Positions 56,471 through 64,000 of a stretch of DNA of 64,000 nucleotides are shown here, piece by piece. The notes below the pieces were generated by a model that saw only the letters and a program-made list of their open reading frames with translations, did no database searches and was not told where the DNA came from. How positions within the stretch are numbered: the stretch's first letter is position 1; the number at the start of each line of letters is the position of its first letter. The DNA comes from an uncultured Chlorobiaceae bacterium (GTDB lineage Bacteria > Bacteroidota > Chlorobiia > Chlorobiales > Chlorobiaceae), in the NCBI GenBank assembly GCA_903820085.1, contig CAIJGA010000001.1, forward strand, positions 1 to 64,000. The letters run 5' to 3'. Position numbers and translations under genes: made by a program.

Positions 56471-56971
56471 TACTTGCGGTCCGGTGTACCAGTGCTCGAT
56501 ACGATATTAAAACTTCTTTATATGGCATCTCAGTCACAACCCTTTGCTCCAGCTCATACCGGCGACGCTCCCCCTCTTCAACCCACAAAGCCTCGACTTC
56601 AGATCGTTGAGGCTTTCCACTACCCACCCTGCGAATATAGCACGCTAATCAATACCTGCTTATGGATATGGATCTTGATATCGATCTCTTTGATACTCTT
56701 ATTGACGCCATTATAAGGACTGATCGAAATGAAATAACTTACCTTAAATGCACGTATGATTCCAGCAATAATGAGCGAGATGGCAAGAGAGACGGATGAA
56801 TTTAAAGGAGAGCCGTAAAGAAAACCCCAAAATGAGGAAAAACTTGGAAATGGATGGCGGTTATGATAAAATCTATCCATGTGACGGATCGCTGATGTGA
56901 CTTATCGTTTTGCGCGTCACGTCCGCCATTGCCAGCTCTCAGGAACAAGCTTGATGCAGAAAAAGAACCAC
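56471..56971. other. Intergenic region between DinB-like gene and purN
   Basis: About 500 bp with no gene I can support. An 8-bp inverted repeat, AAAGCCTC (56587-56594) and GAGGCTTT (56609-56616), may end the dinB-like transcript. The remaining 350 bp is the leader of purN. Confidence 0.5.
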
Positions 56972-57574
56972 ATGACTGATCATAAAACCCGCCTGGCCGT
57001 CTTTTGCTCTGGATCCGGCAGCAATTTCAAGTCGATCTACCAGGCCATAGCTGAAAAAACGCTCAACGCGGAAATTGTGCTCTGCCTGTCGAACCGCTCA
57101 CAGTGCGGAGCAATGGAGTTTGCGCGCCAGCAAGGTATTGCAATATTGCATATCACGGAAAAACAGTTTGACACCTTTGACGAGTTTGCTGCTGAGATGG
57201 TAAAACAGCTCAAGGATGCGCGGATCGACAACGTCCTGCTGGCGGGCTATATGCGGAAGGTACCTGACGCGGTCGTCAAGGCATTTCCGGATAAAATGCT
57301 CAACATCCATCCCGCCCTTCTGCCGAAATTCGGCGGTGAAGGGATGTATGGCCTGCACGTGCATACTGCGGTGCTTGAAGCCGGCGAACGAGAGAGCGGA
57401 GCAACAGTACACTTTGTCAACGAAGAGTATGACAAGGGAAAAATCCTCCTGCAGAGAACGGTACCGGTGCTGGCGGGCGACACGCCGGAGAGCCTTGCGG
57501 CAAGAGTGCTGGAATGCGAGCACCGGCTTTACCCGGATGCTCTTGAGAAACTGCTGACCTTACAGAAATCATGA
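56972..57574 (+). CDS. purN: Phosphoribosylglycinamide formyltransferase
   Basis: 200 residues from the ATG at 56972; ATGs upstream (56954, 56897) give atypical tails. Motifs: CSGSGSNFKSI (substrate phosphate loop), NIHPALLPKFGGEGMYGLHVHTAV (catalytic H-P and the G-x-H block, quoted in part) and VHFVNEEYDKGKIL. It adds a formyl group to GAR using 10-formyl-THF. The stop overlaps the queE start (ATGA at 57571). Confidence 0.95.
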   Translation: MTDHKTRLAVFCSGSGSNFKSIYQAIAEKTLNAEIVLCLSNRSQCGAMEFARQQGIAILHITEKQFDTFDEFAAEMVKQLKDARIDNVLLAGYMRKVPDAVVKAFPDKMLNIHPALLPKFGGEGMYGLHVHTAVLEAGERESGATVHFVNEEYDKGKILLQRTVPVLAGDTPESLAARVLECEHRLYPDALEKLLTLQKS

Positions 57575-58242
57575 GCGCCGGAACACTCAACATCAGCGAG
57601 ATTTTTCACTCCATTCAGGGGGAATCTTCCTTTTCGGGCTGGCCCTGCGCCTTTATTCGGCTTGCGGGCTGCGGCCACGGCTGTTTCGGATGCGATACGG
57701 TCTATGCTGAACGTGACGGAGTCACGCTTGAAGTAGGGGAAATCATGCAACAAGTACTTGCCTTTCGTGCCCCGTTTATTGAGGTCACCGGGGGTGAACC
57801 GCTTTTGCAGCCGGCAGTGCATACCCTCTTGCGCCAGCTCTGCGATCTTGACCAGAAGGTTCTGCTTGAGACTGGAGGCTTTCTCTCTGTCGAGGGAGTT
57901 GACTGCCGGGTACATAAAATCATTGATCTCAAACCGCCCTCTTCGGGTGTCTGCGATCAGAACAATCCTGAAAACATCGAGCTTGCGCTGGCAGCAGAAC
58001 TCCCCCTCCGCAGTGCCTTTGAATTCAAGATGGTGCTTGCGGGAAGGGATGACTATGAGTGGGCGACATCACTTCTGGATGAATACCGCCTGACTGACTC
58101 TTTTACTATCATGATGGGCGTGGCATTCGGCAAACTTGATCCGGCTGAACTTGCGGAATGGATGCTCCGCGACCGCCTCCGGGCAAGAATGCAGCTCCAG
58201 CTCCACAAATATATCTGGGATCCCGCCATGAGAGGGGTATAA
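57571..58242 (+). CDS. queE: 7-carboxy-7-deazaguanine synthase (radical SAM)
   Basis: 223 residues. It begins ISEIFHSIQGESSFSGWPCAFIRL and has the QueE radical-SAM cluster in the form C-x3-C-x2-C (CGHGCFGCDT). VTGGEPLLQP binds SAM. It makes CDG, the deazaguanine core, from 6-carboxy-tetrahydropterin, an early step towards queuosine. It is translationally coupled to purN, and QueG, the final enzyme, is encoded at 47831-48778. The GT2 gene follows, with its TTG start 80 bp past the stop. Confidence 0.93.
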   Translation: MSAGTLNISEIFHSIQGESSFSGWPCAFIRLAGCGHGCFGCDTVYAERDGVTLEVGEIMQQVLAFRAPFIEVTGGEPLLQPAVHTLLRQLCDLDQKVLLETGGFLSVEGVDCRVHKIIDLKPPSSGVCDQNNPENIELALAAELPLRSAFEFKMVLAGRDDYEWATSLLDEYRLTDSFTIMMGVAFGKLDPAELAEWMLRDRLRARMQLQLHKYIWDPAMRGV

Positions 58243-58322
58243 GCAAGAAGCGTTTGGCTTTAGCCGCTTTCCTCCTTACTTTTCGATTGTTCATTATCCA
58301 CTGTCCATTATTTCATTGCCAT

Positions 58323-59315
58323 TTGACTTCTCTCTCCATCATCGTTCCGCTCTTCAATGAGCAGGAATCGCTTCCTGACCTGATCGGGCAACTTTATCTG
58401 GCTATGGCTGAAAAAGAGTTGCAGAATCTCTTTCAGGAGCCATTCAGTTTTGAAATCATCCTGGTTGACGACGGTTCTACTGACGATTCGTGCACACTGA
58501 TCGGCAGCATGATTCCTTCAAGGCCGGAACTTCGGCTCATCTCGTTTCAGAGAAACTTCGGAAAAACAGCCGCGCTCTCGGCAGGCTTCATGGCTGCGTC
58601 GAGCGATCTTGTCTGCACTATTGACGCTGATCTGCAGGATGACCCTTTTGCCATAAAGGAGATGATCCGGAAACTTCATGAGGGGTATGATCTGGTCAGC
58701 GGATGGAAACAGGATCGCCAGGATCCGCTCTCCAAAATCCTCCCGTCAAAGCTTTTCAATGCCGTAACACGCCTTTTTACCGGAATCACCATTCACGATT
58801 TCAACTGCGGACTGAAGGTTTACCGCAAAGAGGTAACGAGAAGGCTGGAACTGCATGGCGATATGCACCGCTATATTCCGGTGCTCGCCCAGTGGATGGG
58901 ATTCAGGATTGCCGAGTTGCCGGTCAAGCACCATGCACGGCAATTCGGCACGACCAAATATGGCTCATCAAGGTTTTTTTCAGGGCTTTTCGACTTTCTT
59001 TCGGTGCTTTTTATAACGCGATATCTTCGCCGTCCGATGCATTTTTTCGGTATGGCTGGTCTCACGAGCTTTATGCTGGGCTTTCTCATCAGCCTTTATG
59101 TGACACTCGATAAAATCATGCTCCATAAACCGGTGAGCAACCGTCCGATTCTTTTTCTCGGTATCCTGCTGCTGATTCTTGGTGTCCAGCTTTTTTCGAC
59201 CGGACTTCTTGGTGAAATGCTCTCGACATCGTCAAGCAAAGGGAGTTCATTTGCCGTTCGCGAAACCTTGAATCTCACGGTTGGACAGGCAAAAAAATTC
59301 GGCACACCCGATTAA
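58323..59315 (+). CDS. Glycosyltransferase family 2, second polyprenyl-phosphate sugar synthase paralogue
   Basis: 330 residues from a TTG start at 58323; an ATG at 58158 would overlap queE and add an atypical N-terminus. GT-A motifs: [31 protein letters not shown] and [11 protein letters not shown]. Two C-terminal membrane helices follow the catalytic domain. It is clearly similar to the GT2 at 11464-12411, including the [14 protein letters not shown] block. It should load a sugar onto undecaprenyl phosphate; no GT39 partner is adjacent here. The start region has the mixed sequence CATTATCCACTGTCCATTA just before it. Confidence 0.88.
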   Translation: MTSLSIIVPLFNEQESLPDLIGQLYLAMAEKELQNLFQEPFSFEIILVDDGSTDDSCTLIGSMIPSRPELRLISFQRNFGKTAALSAGFMAASSDLVCTIDADLQDDPFAIKEMIRKLHEGYDLVSGWKQDRQDPLSKILPSKLFNAVTRLFTGITIHDFNCGLKVYRKEVTRRLELHGDMHRYIPVLAQWMGFRIAELPVKHHARQFGTTKYGSSRFFSGLFDFLSVLFITRYLRRPMHFFGMAGLTSFMLGFLISLYVTLDKIMLHKPVSNRPILFLGILLLILGVQLFSTGLLGEMLSTSSSKGSSFAVRETLNLTVGQAKKFGTPD

Positions 59316-59340
59316 ATTTTCTCATTTTTATTTTTTCTTT

Positions 59341-60183
59341 ATGAAACGGGTTGGAGCACACGTCAGCACTGCCGGAGGAGTTGAAAATGCCCCGCTGCAG
59401 GCCACCAGCATAGGAGCAAAAGCATTTGCCCTCTTTACAAAAAACCAGCGGCAGTGGAAGGCGCCAAAACTGACGGGATCATCAATAGACGCATTCCGGA
59501 AAAACTGTGATGAAGGAGGGTTCAGGCCGGAGCACATCCTGCCGCATGACAGCTATTTGATCAACCTTGGCAGTCCTGACCCTGAAAAACTCCAGCGGGC
59601 GCGCGAAGCCTTTATTGAAGAGATGCAGCGGGCAGAAGAGCTCGGCCTGCTTTTGCTGAATTTTCATCCGGGAAGCCACCTGAAAGAGATTGAGGAGGAT
59701 CGATGTCTCCAGCTCATTGCCGAATCCATAAACATGGCGCTTGAGGCGACCAAAACGGTAACCGCCGTCATTGAAAACACTGCCGGACAGGGAACCAATC
59801 TCGGGAACCGGTTCGAACAGTTGACGTCGCTCATTGACCAGGTTGACGATAAAACAAGGGTCGCCGTCTGCCTCGACACCTGCCACCTGTTTGCAAGCGG
59901 TTACGACTTGCAGACAAACGCAGCCATTGAGTCTACCTTCAGTGAGTTCGACCGGATCGTTGGACTCCGCTACCTCAAGGCAATGCACCTCAATGACGCC
60001 ATGCAACCGCTCGGAAGCAGGATTGACCGCCATGCATCTATCGGCAAGGGAACCATCGGCATGGATGCTTTCACCTATATCATGAACCACCCTGCTTTTG
60101 AAGAGATTCCCCTGATCCTTGAAACACCGGACTCTGCAGAGTGGCAAAGAGAGATCAGCCTTCTTTACTCTCTTGAGCGGTAA
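59341..60183 (+). CDS. nfo: Endonuclease IV
   Basis: 280 residues from the ATG at 59341. Blocks: [74 protein letters not shown] (quoted in part) and LETPDS, which together hold three zinc ions. It incises DNA at abasic sites in base-excision repair. The stop sits within a hairpin shared with the convergent ftsX gene. Confidence 0.96.
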   Translation: MKRVGAHVSTAGGVENAPLQATSIGAKAFALFTKNQRQWKAPKLTGSSIDAFRKNCDEGGFRPEHILPHDSYLINLGSPDPEKLQRAREAFIEEMQRAEELGLLLLNFHPGSHLKEIEEDRCLQLIAESINMALEATKTVTAVIENTAGQGTNLGNRFEQLTSLIDQVDDKTRVAVCLDTCHLFASGYDLQTNAAIESTFSEFDRIVGLRYLKAMHLNDAMQPLGSRIDRHASIGKGTIGMDAFTYIMNHPAFEEIPLILETPDSAEWQREISLLYSLER

Positions 60184-60197
60184 GCGGAGCTACCGCT
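60176..60197. terminator. Hairpin at nfo/ftsX convergence
   Basis: AGCGGTA (60176-60182) and TACCGCT (60191-60197) around an eight-base loop overlap the nfo stop codon and abut the ftsX stop. There are no T runs, so it is a weak candidate. Confidence 0.4.
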
Positions 60198-61071
60198 TTG
60201 AGACAACATGCAGATATTTGCTCACCGACAGGGCACTGCCAAAAATACCGAGCAAAAGACCAAGCGCTACGGTGGCAGGATAAACTAGGAGCGCGGATGG
60301 TTCCAAGACCTGATACAGAGCGGGCTCATAGCGGAAAAGCAACTGATTATAAAGCAGATAGACCACCGTTGCTGCCAGCACCCCGGAAATCAGCCCCTGA
60401 AGCGCTCCCTCAATAACATAAGGTGCGCCGATAAACCATCCCGTAGCACCGACCAGACGCATGGTTCGGATCTTTTCCTGCCGGGAATACATGGCCAGCC
60501 GGATGGTGTAACCGATCAGCACGATGGTTGCCAATGAAATAAGTACACCAATACCGCCAGTCATCAAGGTAAACATCCGCGCATTCTGCTCGATTTGACC
60601 AAGAAATAACTGATTATAGCGTATATCACCGCCCGGAGCTATAGACTGGATTTTCGGAATGATCCGCTGCAGTGAGTCGGGTCGTGCATAGTCAGGAAAA
60701 AACTTCAGCTTGACCGATCTCGGCAAGGGGTTTGAACCGAGGATTCTGACAATATCCTCCCCAAAGTCATGAGTAAACGTCTTCGCCGCTTCATCCTTGG
60801 AAACGTAAACAGCTTCACGCACTCCCTTGACCATCTTAATCTGGTGCGCAACATCCATAGCCTGATGTTCGTTCATAGAGTCACCGAGAAAAACCTCAAG
60901 CTCTACGCGGCTGCGAAGCTCCTGAATGACATCGAGAAAACTCAGGGAAACGGTACTGAACAGCGCAAGCAGTACAAGAGCAAAAAAACTTATCGTAACC
61001 GTAATGGCTGCAGGGAGCTTAGCCCTTCCAATACTCGAAAAACCTTCCCTGACGACAAACAAAAATGACAT
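60190..61071 (-). CDS. ftsX: FtsX-type cell division ABC permease
   Basis: 293 residues with four membrane helices (about 20-45, 165-190, 215-240, 262-285) and a large periplasmic loop between helices 1 and 2, the FtsX layout. It carries VFLGDSMNEHQAMDVAHQIK and later YTIRLAMYSRQEKIRTMRLVGAT, the FtsX block. FtsEX regulates peptidoglycan hydrolases at the septum. FtsE is not in the window. The gene is next to the tRNA gene with a divergent orientation. Confidence 0.88.
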   Translation of the reverse strand: MSFLFVVREGFSSIGRAKLPAAITVTISFFALVLLALFSTVSLSFLDVIQELRSRVELEVFLGDSMNEHQAMDVAHQIKMVKGVREAVYVSKDEAAKTFTHDFGEDIVRILGSNPLPRSVKLKFFPDYARPDSLQRIIPKIQSIAPGGDIRYNQLFLGQIEQNARMFTLMTGGIGVLISLATIVLIGYTIRLAMYSRQEKIRTMRLVGATGWFIGAPYVIEGALQGLISGVLAATVVYLLYNQLLFRYEPALYQVLEPSALLVYPATVALGLLLGIFGSALSVSKYLHVVSKR

Positions 61072-61175
61072 AACAGCTTATTTAGCATTAATAACAGGCT
61101 CTCAGTCAAAGAATCAACAAAACAAGTTGGAAAAACAAGTTTTTTTTGTTTTAATTAGATCTTCCAACCGGAAAC

Positions 61176-61248
61176 GGGGCTATAGCTCAGTTGGTAGAGC
61201 ATTTGCATGGCATGCAAAGGGTCAGGAGTTCGAGTCTCCTTAGCTCCA
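61176..61248 (+). tRNA. tRNA-Ala (anticodon GGC)
   Basis: 73 bases folding as a cloverleaf. The acceptor GGGGCTA pairs with TAGCTCC and includes the G3-U70 pair that marks alanine tRNAs. The anticodon arm TTTGC-ATGGCAT-GCAAA gives anticodon GGC, and the T arm is AGGAG-TTCGAGT-CTCCT. A73 follows, and CCA is not fully encoded (ACA). A hairpin terminator follows directly. Confidence 0.95.
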
Positions 61249-61251
61249 CAT

Positions 61252-61283
61252 AAAAAAGCACAGTCAAGCAACTGGGCTTTTTT
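61252..61283. terminator. Terminator after tRNA-Ala, shared with convergent gene
   Basis: AAAAAAGCACAG and CTGGGCTTTTTT (61252-61263 with 61272-61283), one mismatch, eight-base loop. The T run ends the tRNA transcript and the A run serves the minus-strand gene whose stop is inside it. Confidence 0.8.
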
Positions 61284-61812
61284 GCTTTTCACCCTTTTTC
61301 CGGCCCACTTTTGCAAGAAGAAAAACCAAACCCACTATCAGCGATGCTGCAATCCCTGCGCCAATATTGAAGAGCGCGGCAAGCAGTACTACAGGAACGG
61401 TCAAAACAACCGCAAAGCCAATCAAACTTGAACTTCCAAGAAAGGTTGTGGCAGTCAGGGCGGTAAAGAAAAAACTGGTTGCAAGACTTCCGGCAAAAGA
61501 GATAAATATTTTTTCCCCCTTGCCTTCTGAAATATTCTTCCACCGCTCTATCTGTTTTTGGCCTCCCGGTTCAATCAGATTTTTTACCAGCATGGCCACA
61601 AGGGCGAAAAGGATCAGCACAACTGCTTGCATTCCATACACCTGCCACTGCTCTCTCCCGGAAGGGTTGAAAAAGCCCTCCTGAAGCAGGAACGATGCAA
61701 GCTGCAACATGAAAATCGACGTCCAGTAAAAAACAGTTCCCCAAAGCAACGTTACCAAAACCCATATTGTTATGCCTGGAGGTTTTGGAATTTTTTTGAT
61801 CGTTGAAACCAT
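61264..61812 (-). CDS. Hypothetical membrane protein
   Basis: 182 residues. About four membrane helices (roughly 14-40, 60-82, 103-125, 133-163) with a short basic tail (KVGRKKGEKQKS). No known domain is recognised and no catalytic motif is seen. It is likely an integral inner-membrane protein. Its stop lies within the shared terminator. The neighbours (tRNA, purF) do not suggest a role. Confidence 0.65.
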   Translation of the reverse strand: MVSTIKKIPKPPGITIWVLVTLLWGTVFYWTSIFMLQLASFLLQEGFFNPSGREQWQVYGMQAVVLILFALVAMLVKNLIEPGGQKQIERWKNISEGKGEKIFISFAGSLATSFFFTALTATTFLGSSSLIGFAVVLTVPVVLLAALFNIGAGIAASLIVGLVFLLAKVGRKKGEKQKSPVA

Positions 61813-62234
61813 GATCCTTGTATATTAATTGTTTAAAAACACCGGGTCTATCTCCCGCTTTGAAAAATATAACCCTCCGCATGCAAAGGCAATCCCCTGG
61901 AACCTTTTTTATCATGCAATAAACGGCTCCGGCCATTTCCGATCGTGCAAAAAACTTCATTATTCCGGAACGTACAAGGTTCGTTGCCTGCATAGCACCC
62001 TTTCAGGGTCCTGCCCGATGCTCCATTAATTTTACAGCAGTACAACAAATTGACGCCAGCAGTCGCCCCTTTTTACCTCAAAAAAAACGAACACAAAAGA
62101 GCACGCCGGTTTAGTCACAATCAGCATGAACAACTGTAACGATTATTTTCAATTTACCGTTCGAATGGTTATGTTCATTCGGCTATGCACAGGTTGCGAA
62201 CCCAGTTTACTCAACGTTAAGACACTATTTGCTT
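61813..62234. other. Intergenic region upstream of purF
   Basis: 422 bp between divergent genes. I see no gene, no recognisable riboswitch and no clear PurR-type operator. It should contain the promoters of both neighbours. Confidence 0.6.
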
Positions 62235-63728
62235 ATGTGTGGAGTTTTCGGCGTTTTTAATTCAAAAACTCCCGCGGAAGATACTTTCTATGGTCTGTAC
62301 TCACTTCAGCACAGGGGACAGGAAGCCGCAGGAATAGTTGTAGCTGAATACAACAAGGTCAAGAAAAAAACCCTTTTCAAGCAGCATAAGGGCATGGGCC
62401 TGGTGGCTGAAGTATTCAGGGATGAAACTATTTTTGAAACTCTTGGTGGTTATGCTGCAATCGGCCATAACCGCTATTCTACTACAGGTTCCTCATCATC
62501 GGCAAGCAATATTCAGCCATTTTCCCTCACCTACCGATCAGGAAGTCTGGCCATTGCCCATAACGGAAACCTGACCAACTCACGTGCACTGCGACGAGAA
62601 CTGACCGAGCTCGGTGTTATCTTCCAGGCATCTTCGGATACTGAAATCATCCCGCACCTGGCGGCCAGAAGCCGTGAAAAAGAGCCCATACAACAACTCT
62701 ACGAAGCCTTGTTACAGGTTCAGGGAGCTTACTCAATGGTCCTTCTGGCAAACAACCAGATGATCGCTGCAAGAGACCCCTACGGGTTCAGACCACTCGC
62801 TCTCGGCAAAAAGGTTGACCCTCTTACCGGAGAGCTTGCCTATATCGTGGCCAGTGAAACTTGCGCCTTCGATATTATTCAGGCAGAATATATCCGGGAT
62901 ATTGAACCCGGCGAAATTCTCCTGATCGACCATCTGGCGGTAGCGAATGAAAAACCTACATCCATCTTTCTGCCGCACTCAGAACGCAAGGCTCGCTGTA
63001 TTTTTGAATATGTCTATTTCGCCCGTCCCGACAGTTTTATTTTCAAGCATTCGGTTGACAAAATCAGGCGAAATCTCGGCAAAAACCTTGCCAGAGAGTC
63101 CTCAATTGAGCACCAGCCGGGCGAAAAAGAGTTGACCGTTGTCAGCGTGCCCGACTCATCCAATACCGCCGCACTCGGCTTTGTTCGCGAAAGCATCAAG
63201 ATGGAGAGGCCTGCAAGGTTCGAACACGGCCTTATCCGCAACCATTATGTCGGCAGAACCTTCATTCAGCCAGGTATTCACAGCCGTGACATCAAGGTGC
63301 GATCGAAGTACAACATTGTACGCGGAGTACTCAACGACAGACCGATCATTCTTGTCGATGACTCCATTGTCCGCGGAACAACCGCTAAGATGCTGATCAA
63401 ACTGATCCGTGAGGCCGAACCAAAGGCCATTCACCTGCACATCAGCTCTCCGCCGATCACCAATCCCTGCTTCTATGGCATGGATTTTCCAACCAAACGG
63501 CAGCTCCTTACCCACATGTTCGACTCTCTCGACAATGACGTGGAGGAGATAGAAAAAATCAGGGAATATATCGGTGTCGATTCATTGAAATATCTCTCCA
63601 TGGAGGGGCTGATGAACAGCGTTCCATCGTTTGAGGGAGAAACCTGCAGTTACTGCACCGCCTGCTTCAGCGGTGACTATCCGATAGAAGTCACCGATGC
63701 AACAACCGACAAGGAAGAGAATGACTGA
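62235..63728 (+). CDS. purF: Amidophosphoribosyltransferase
   Basis: 497 residues. The start is set at the ATG at 62235, because PurF needs Cys2 as the N-terminal nucleophile after Met removal (MCGVFGVF); a TTG two codons upstream would place Leu-Met before it. The glutaminase domain has SLQHRGQEAAG, GHNRYSTTG and SSDTEI. The PRTase domain has ILVDDSIVRGTT. The CSYCTACFSGDYP tail and other cysteines may bind a [4Fe-4S] cluster as in Bacillus. It makes 5-phosphoribosylamine from PRPP and glutamine, the first committed purine step. A residual propeptide is absent. Confidence 0.96.
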   Translation: MCGVFGVFNSKTPAEDTFYGLYSLQHRGQEAAGIVVAEYNKVKKKTLFKQHKGMGLVAEVFRDETIFETLGGYAAIGHNRYSTTGSSSSASNIQPFSLTYRSGSLAIAHNGNLTNSRALRRELTELGVIFQASSDTEIIPHLAARSREKEPIQQLYEALLQVQGAYSMVLLANNQMIAARDPYGFRPLALGKKVDPLTGELAYIVASETCAFDIIQAEYIRDIEPGEILLIDHLAVANEKPTSIFLPHSERKARCIFEYVYFARPDSFIFKHSVDKIRRNLGKNLARESSIEHQPGEKELTVVSVPDSSNTAALGFVRESIKMERPARFEHGLIRNHYVGRTFIQPGIHSRDIKVRSKYNIVRGVLNDRPIILVDDSIVRGTTAKMLIKLIREAEPKAIHLHISSPPITNPCFYGMDFPTKRQLLTHMFDSLDNDVEEIEKIREYIGVDSLKYLSMEGLMNSVPSFEGETCSYCTACFSGDYPIEVTDATTDKEEND

Positions 63729-63731
63729 TAA

Positions 63732-64000
63732 CTACTTCTTCCCCTGTTTGAACTCGATTCTCACCGAGGTGTGCGGCACCGCCTCAAGCCGTTTTTTGGG
63801 AATGGGTTTGCCTGACTTAATGCAGATACCATAGGTCCTGTTTCTTATCCTGTCGAGCGCCTGGTCGATGTAGTTGATATATTTCTCGTCACGAGCGATA
63901 AACATGAAGCGCTGCTCACGATCCATCGTATCAGTCCCATGATCAGCCATATGCATGGAGTAGTTGGAATTGATGGAATCTTCCACATTCTCGTCAGAAA
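63732..64000 (-). CDS. DksA/TraR-family protein, C-terminal part (cut by window edge)
   Basis: The frame is open to the window end at 64000, so only the C-terminal half is visible (about 89 residues). A GTG at 63986 could start a short form, but the frame continues upstream. The block SNYSMHMADHGTDTMDREQRFMF and the tail YGICIKSGKPIPKKRLEAVPH, quoted in part, match DksA-like proteins, which bind RNA polymerase. Of the four zinc-finger cysteines only the first remains (C then K-S; the last pair is replaced by V and F). The zinc finger is therefore lost, as in the cysteine-poor DksA2 type. The stop is 3 bp from the convergent purF stop. Confidence 0.8.
   Translation of the reverse strand, partial: SDENVEDSINSNYSMHMADHGTDTMDREQRFMFIARDEKYINYIDQALDRIRNRTYGICIKSGKPIPKKRLEAVPHTSVRIEFKQGKK

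Noticed and set aside
56620-56880. 86-codon minus-strand frame with a hydrophobic stretch
   Set aside because: No ribosome site and no recognised family; AT-rich flank. A real small membrane protein is possible, but I cannot support it.
61813-62234. Possible riboswitch or PurR operator before purF
   Set aside because: I found no conserved aptamer core and no recognisable PurR palindrome.

Overview
The window looks like part of the chromosome of a green sulfur bacterium (Chlorobiaceae, phylum Chlorobi). No 16S gene is present, so this rests on gene content. It has a BciB-type 8-vinyl reductase for (bacterio)chlorophyll synthesis, a CrtU-type carotenoid desaturase/methyltransferase with an embedded Rieske centre, a monomeric NADP isocitrate dehydrogenase of the kind used in the reductive TCA cycle of this group, class I fructose-1,6-bisphosphatase, an ArsA-family ATPase and two PEP-CTERM proteins. 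I assign the group with good confidence and the species not at all.

Layout. 1-820: remains of a REP-associated tyrosine transposase (RAYT) with a perfect 28-bp palindrome, a duplicated N-terminal fragment and short tandem repeats. 841-5093: exported RidA-like protein, a small Cys-rich protein, and cydDC. 5258-8945: bciB facing a chlorophyll-b-reductase-like SDR, then a lipocalin and a His-rich CDF transporter. 9129-13297: envelope glycosylation module (PAP2 phosphatase, GT39, GT2, flippase-like protein) preceded by a broken GT fragment. 13318-18039: recJ, fbp, ymdB-like, L,D-transpeptidase-like. 18100-20162: two PEP-CTERM genes sharing an upstream box; one encodes a likely thioester domain. 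20243-29803 (minus strand): icd, fabI, arsA-like, aat, nitroreductase, MJ1255-type glycosyltransferase, uvrD. 30089-34033: GH13, yjbQ, dxs. 34012-38523 (minus): pgpA, pgsA, mutS2, a shortened CDF protein. 38907-45786: pdxJ-rdgB-uppP, then PHP-mlaE-mlaF-mlaD-serine hydrolase. 45788-51587: crtU-like, queG, aldo/keto reductase, purH. 51934-56470: looser accessory stretch (M15 peptidase, alpha/beta hydrolase, exported phosphatidylserine-decarboxylase-like protein, zinc-ribbon membrane protein, DinB-like protein). 56972-64000: purN-queE-GT2-nfo, ftsX, tRNA-Ala(GGC), a membrane protein, purF, and the C-terminal part of a DksA/TraR-like protein cut by the window edge.

Most of the window is housekeeping with tight, often ATGA-coupled operons. 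Themes are the cell envelope (PgsA/PgpA, UppP, Mla, glycosyltransferases, L,D-transpeptidase, FtsX), purine synthesis (PurF, PurN, PurH), queuosine (QueE, QueG), and pigment metabolism (BciB, SDR, CrtU, Dxs). The most unusual items are the single-cysteine thioester-domain PEP-CTERM protein with its shared upstream box, the convergent bciB / chlorophyll-b-reductase-like pair, the exported Psd-like protein, and the RAYT/REP remnant.
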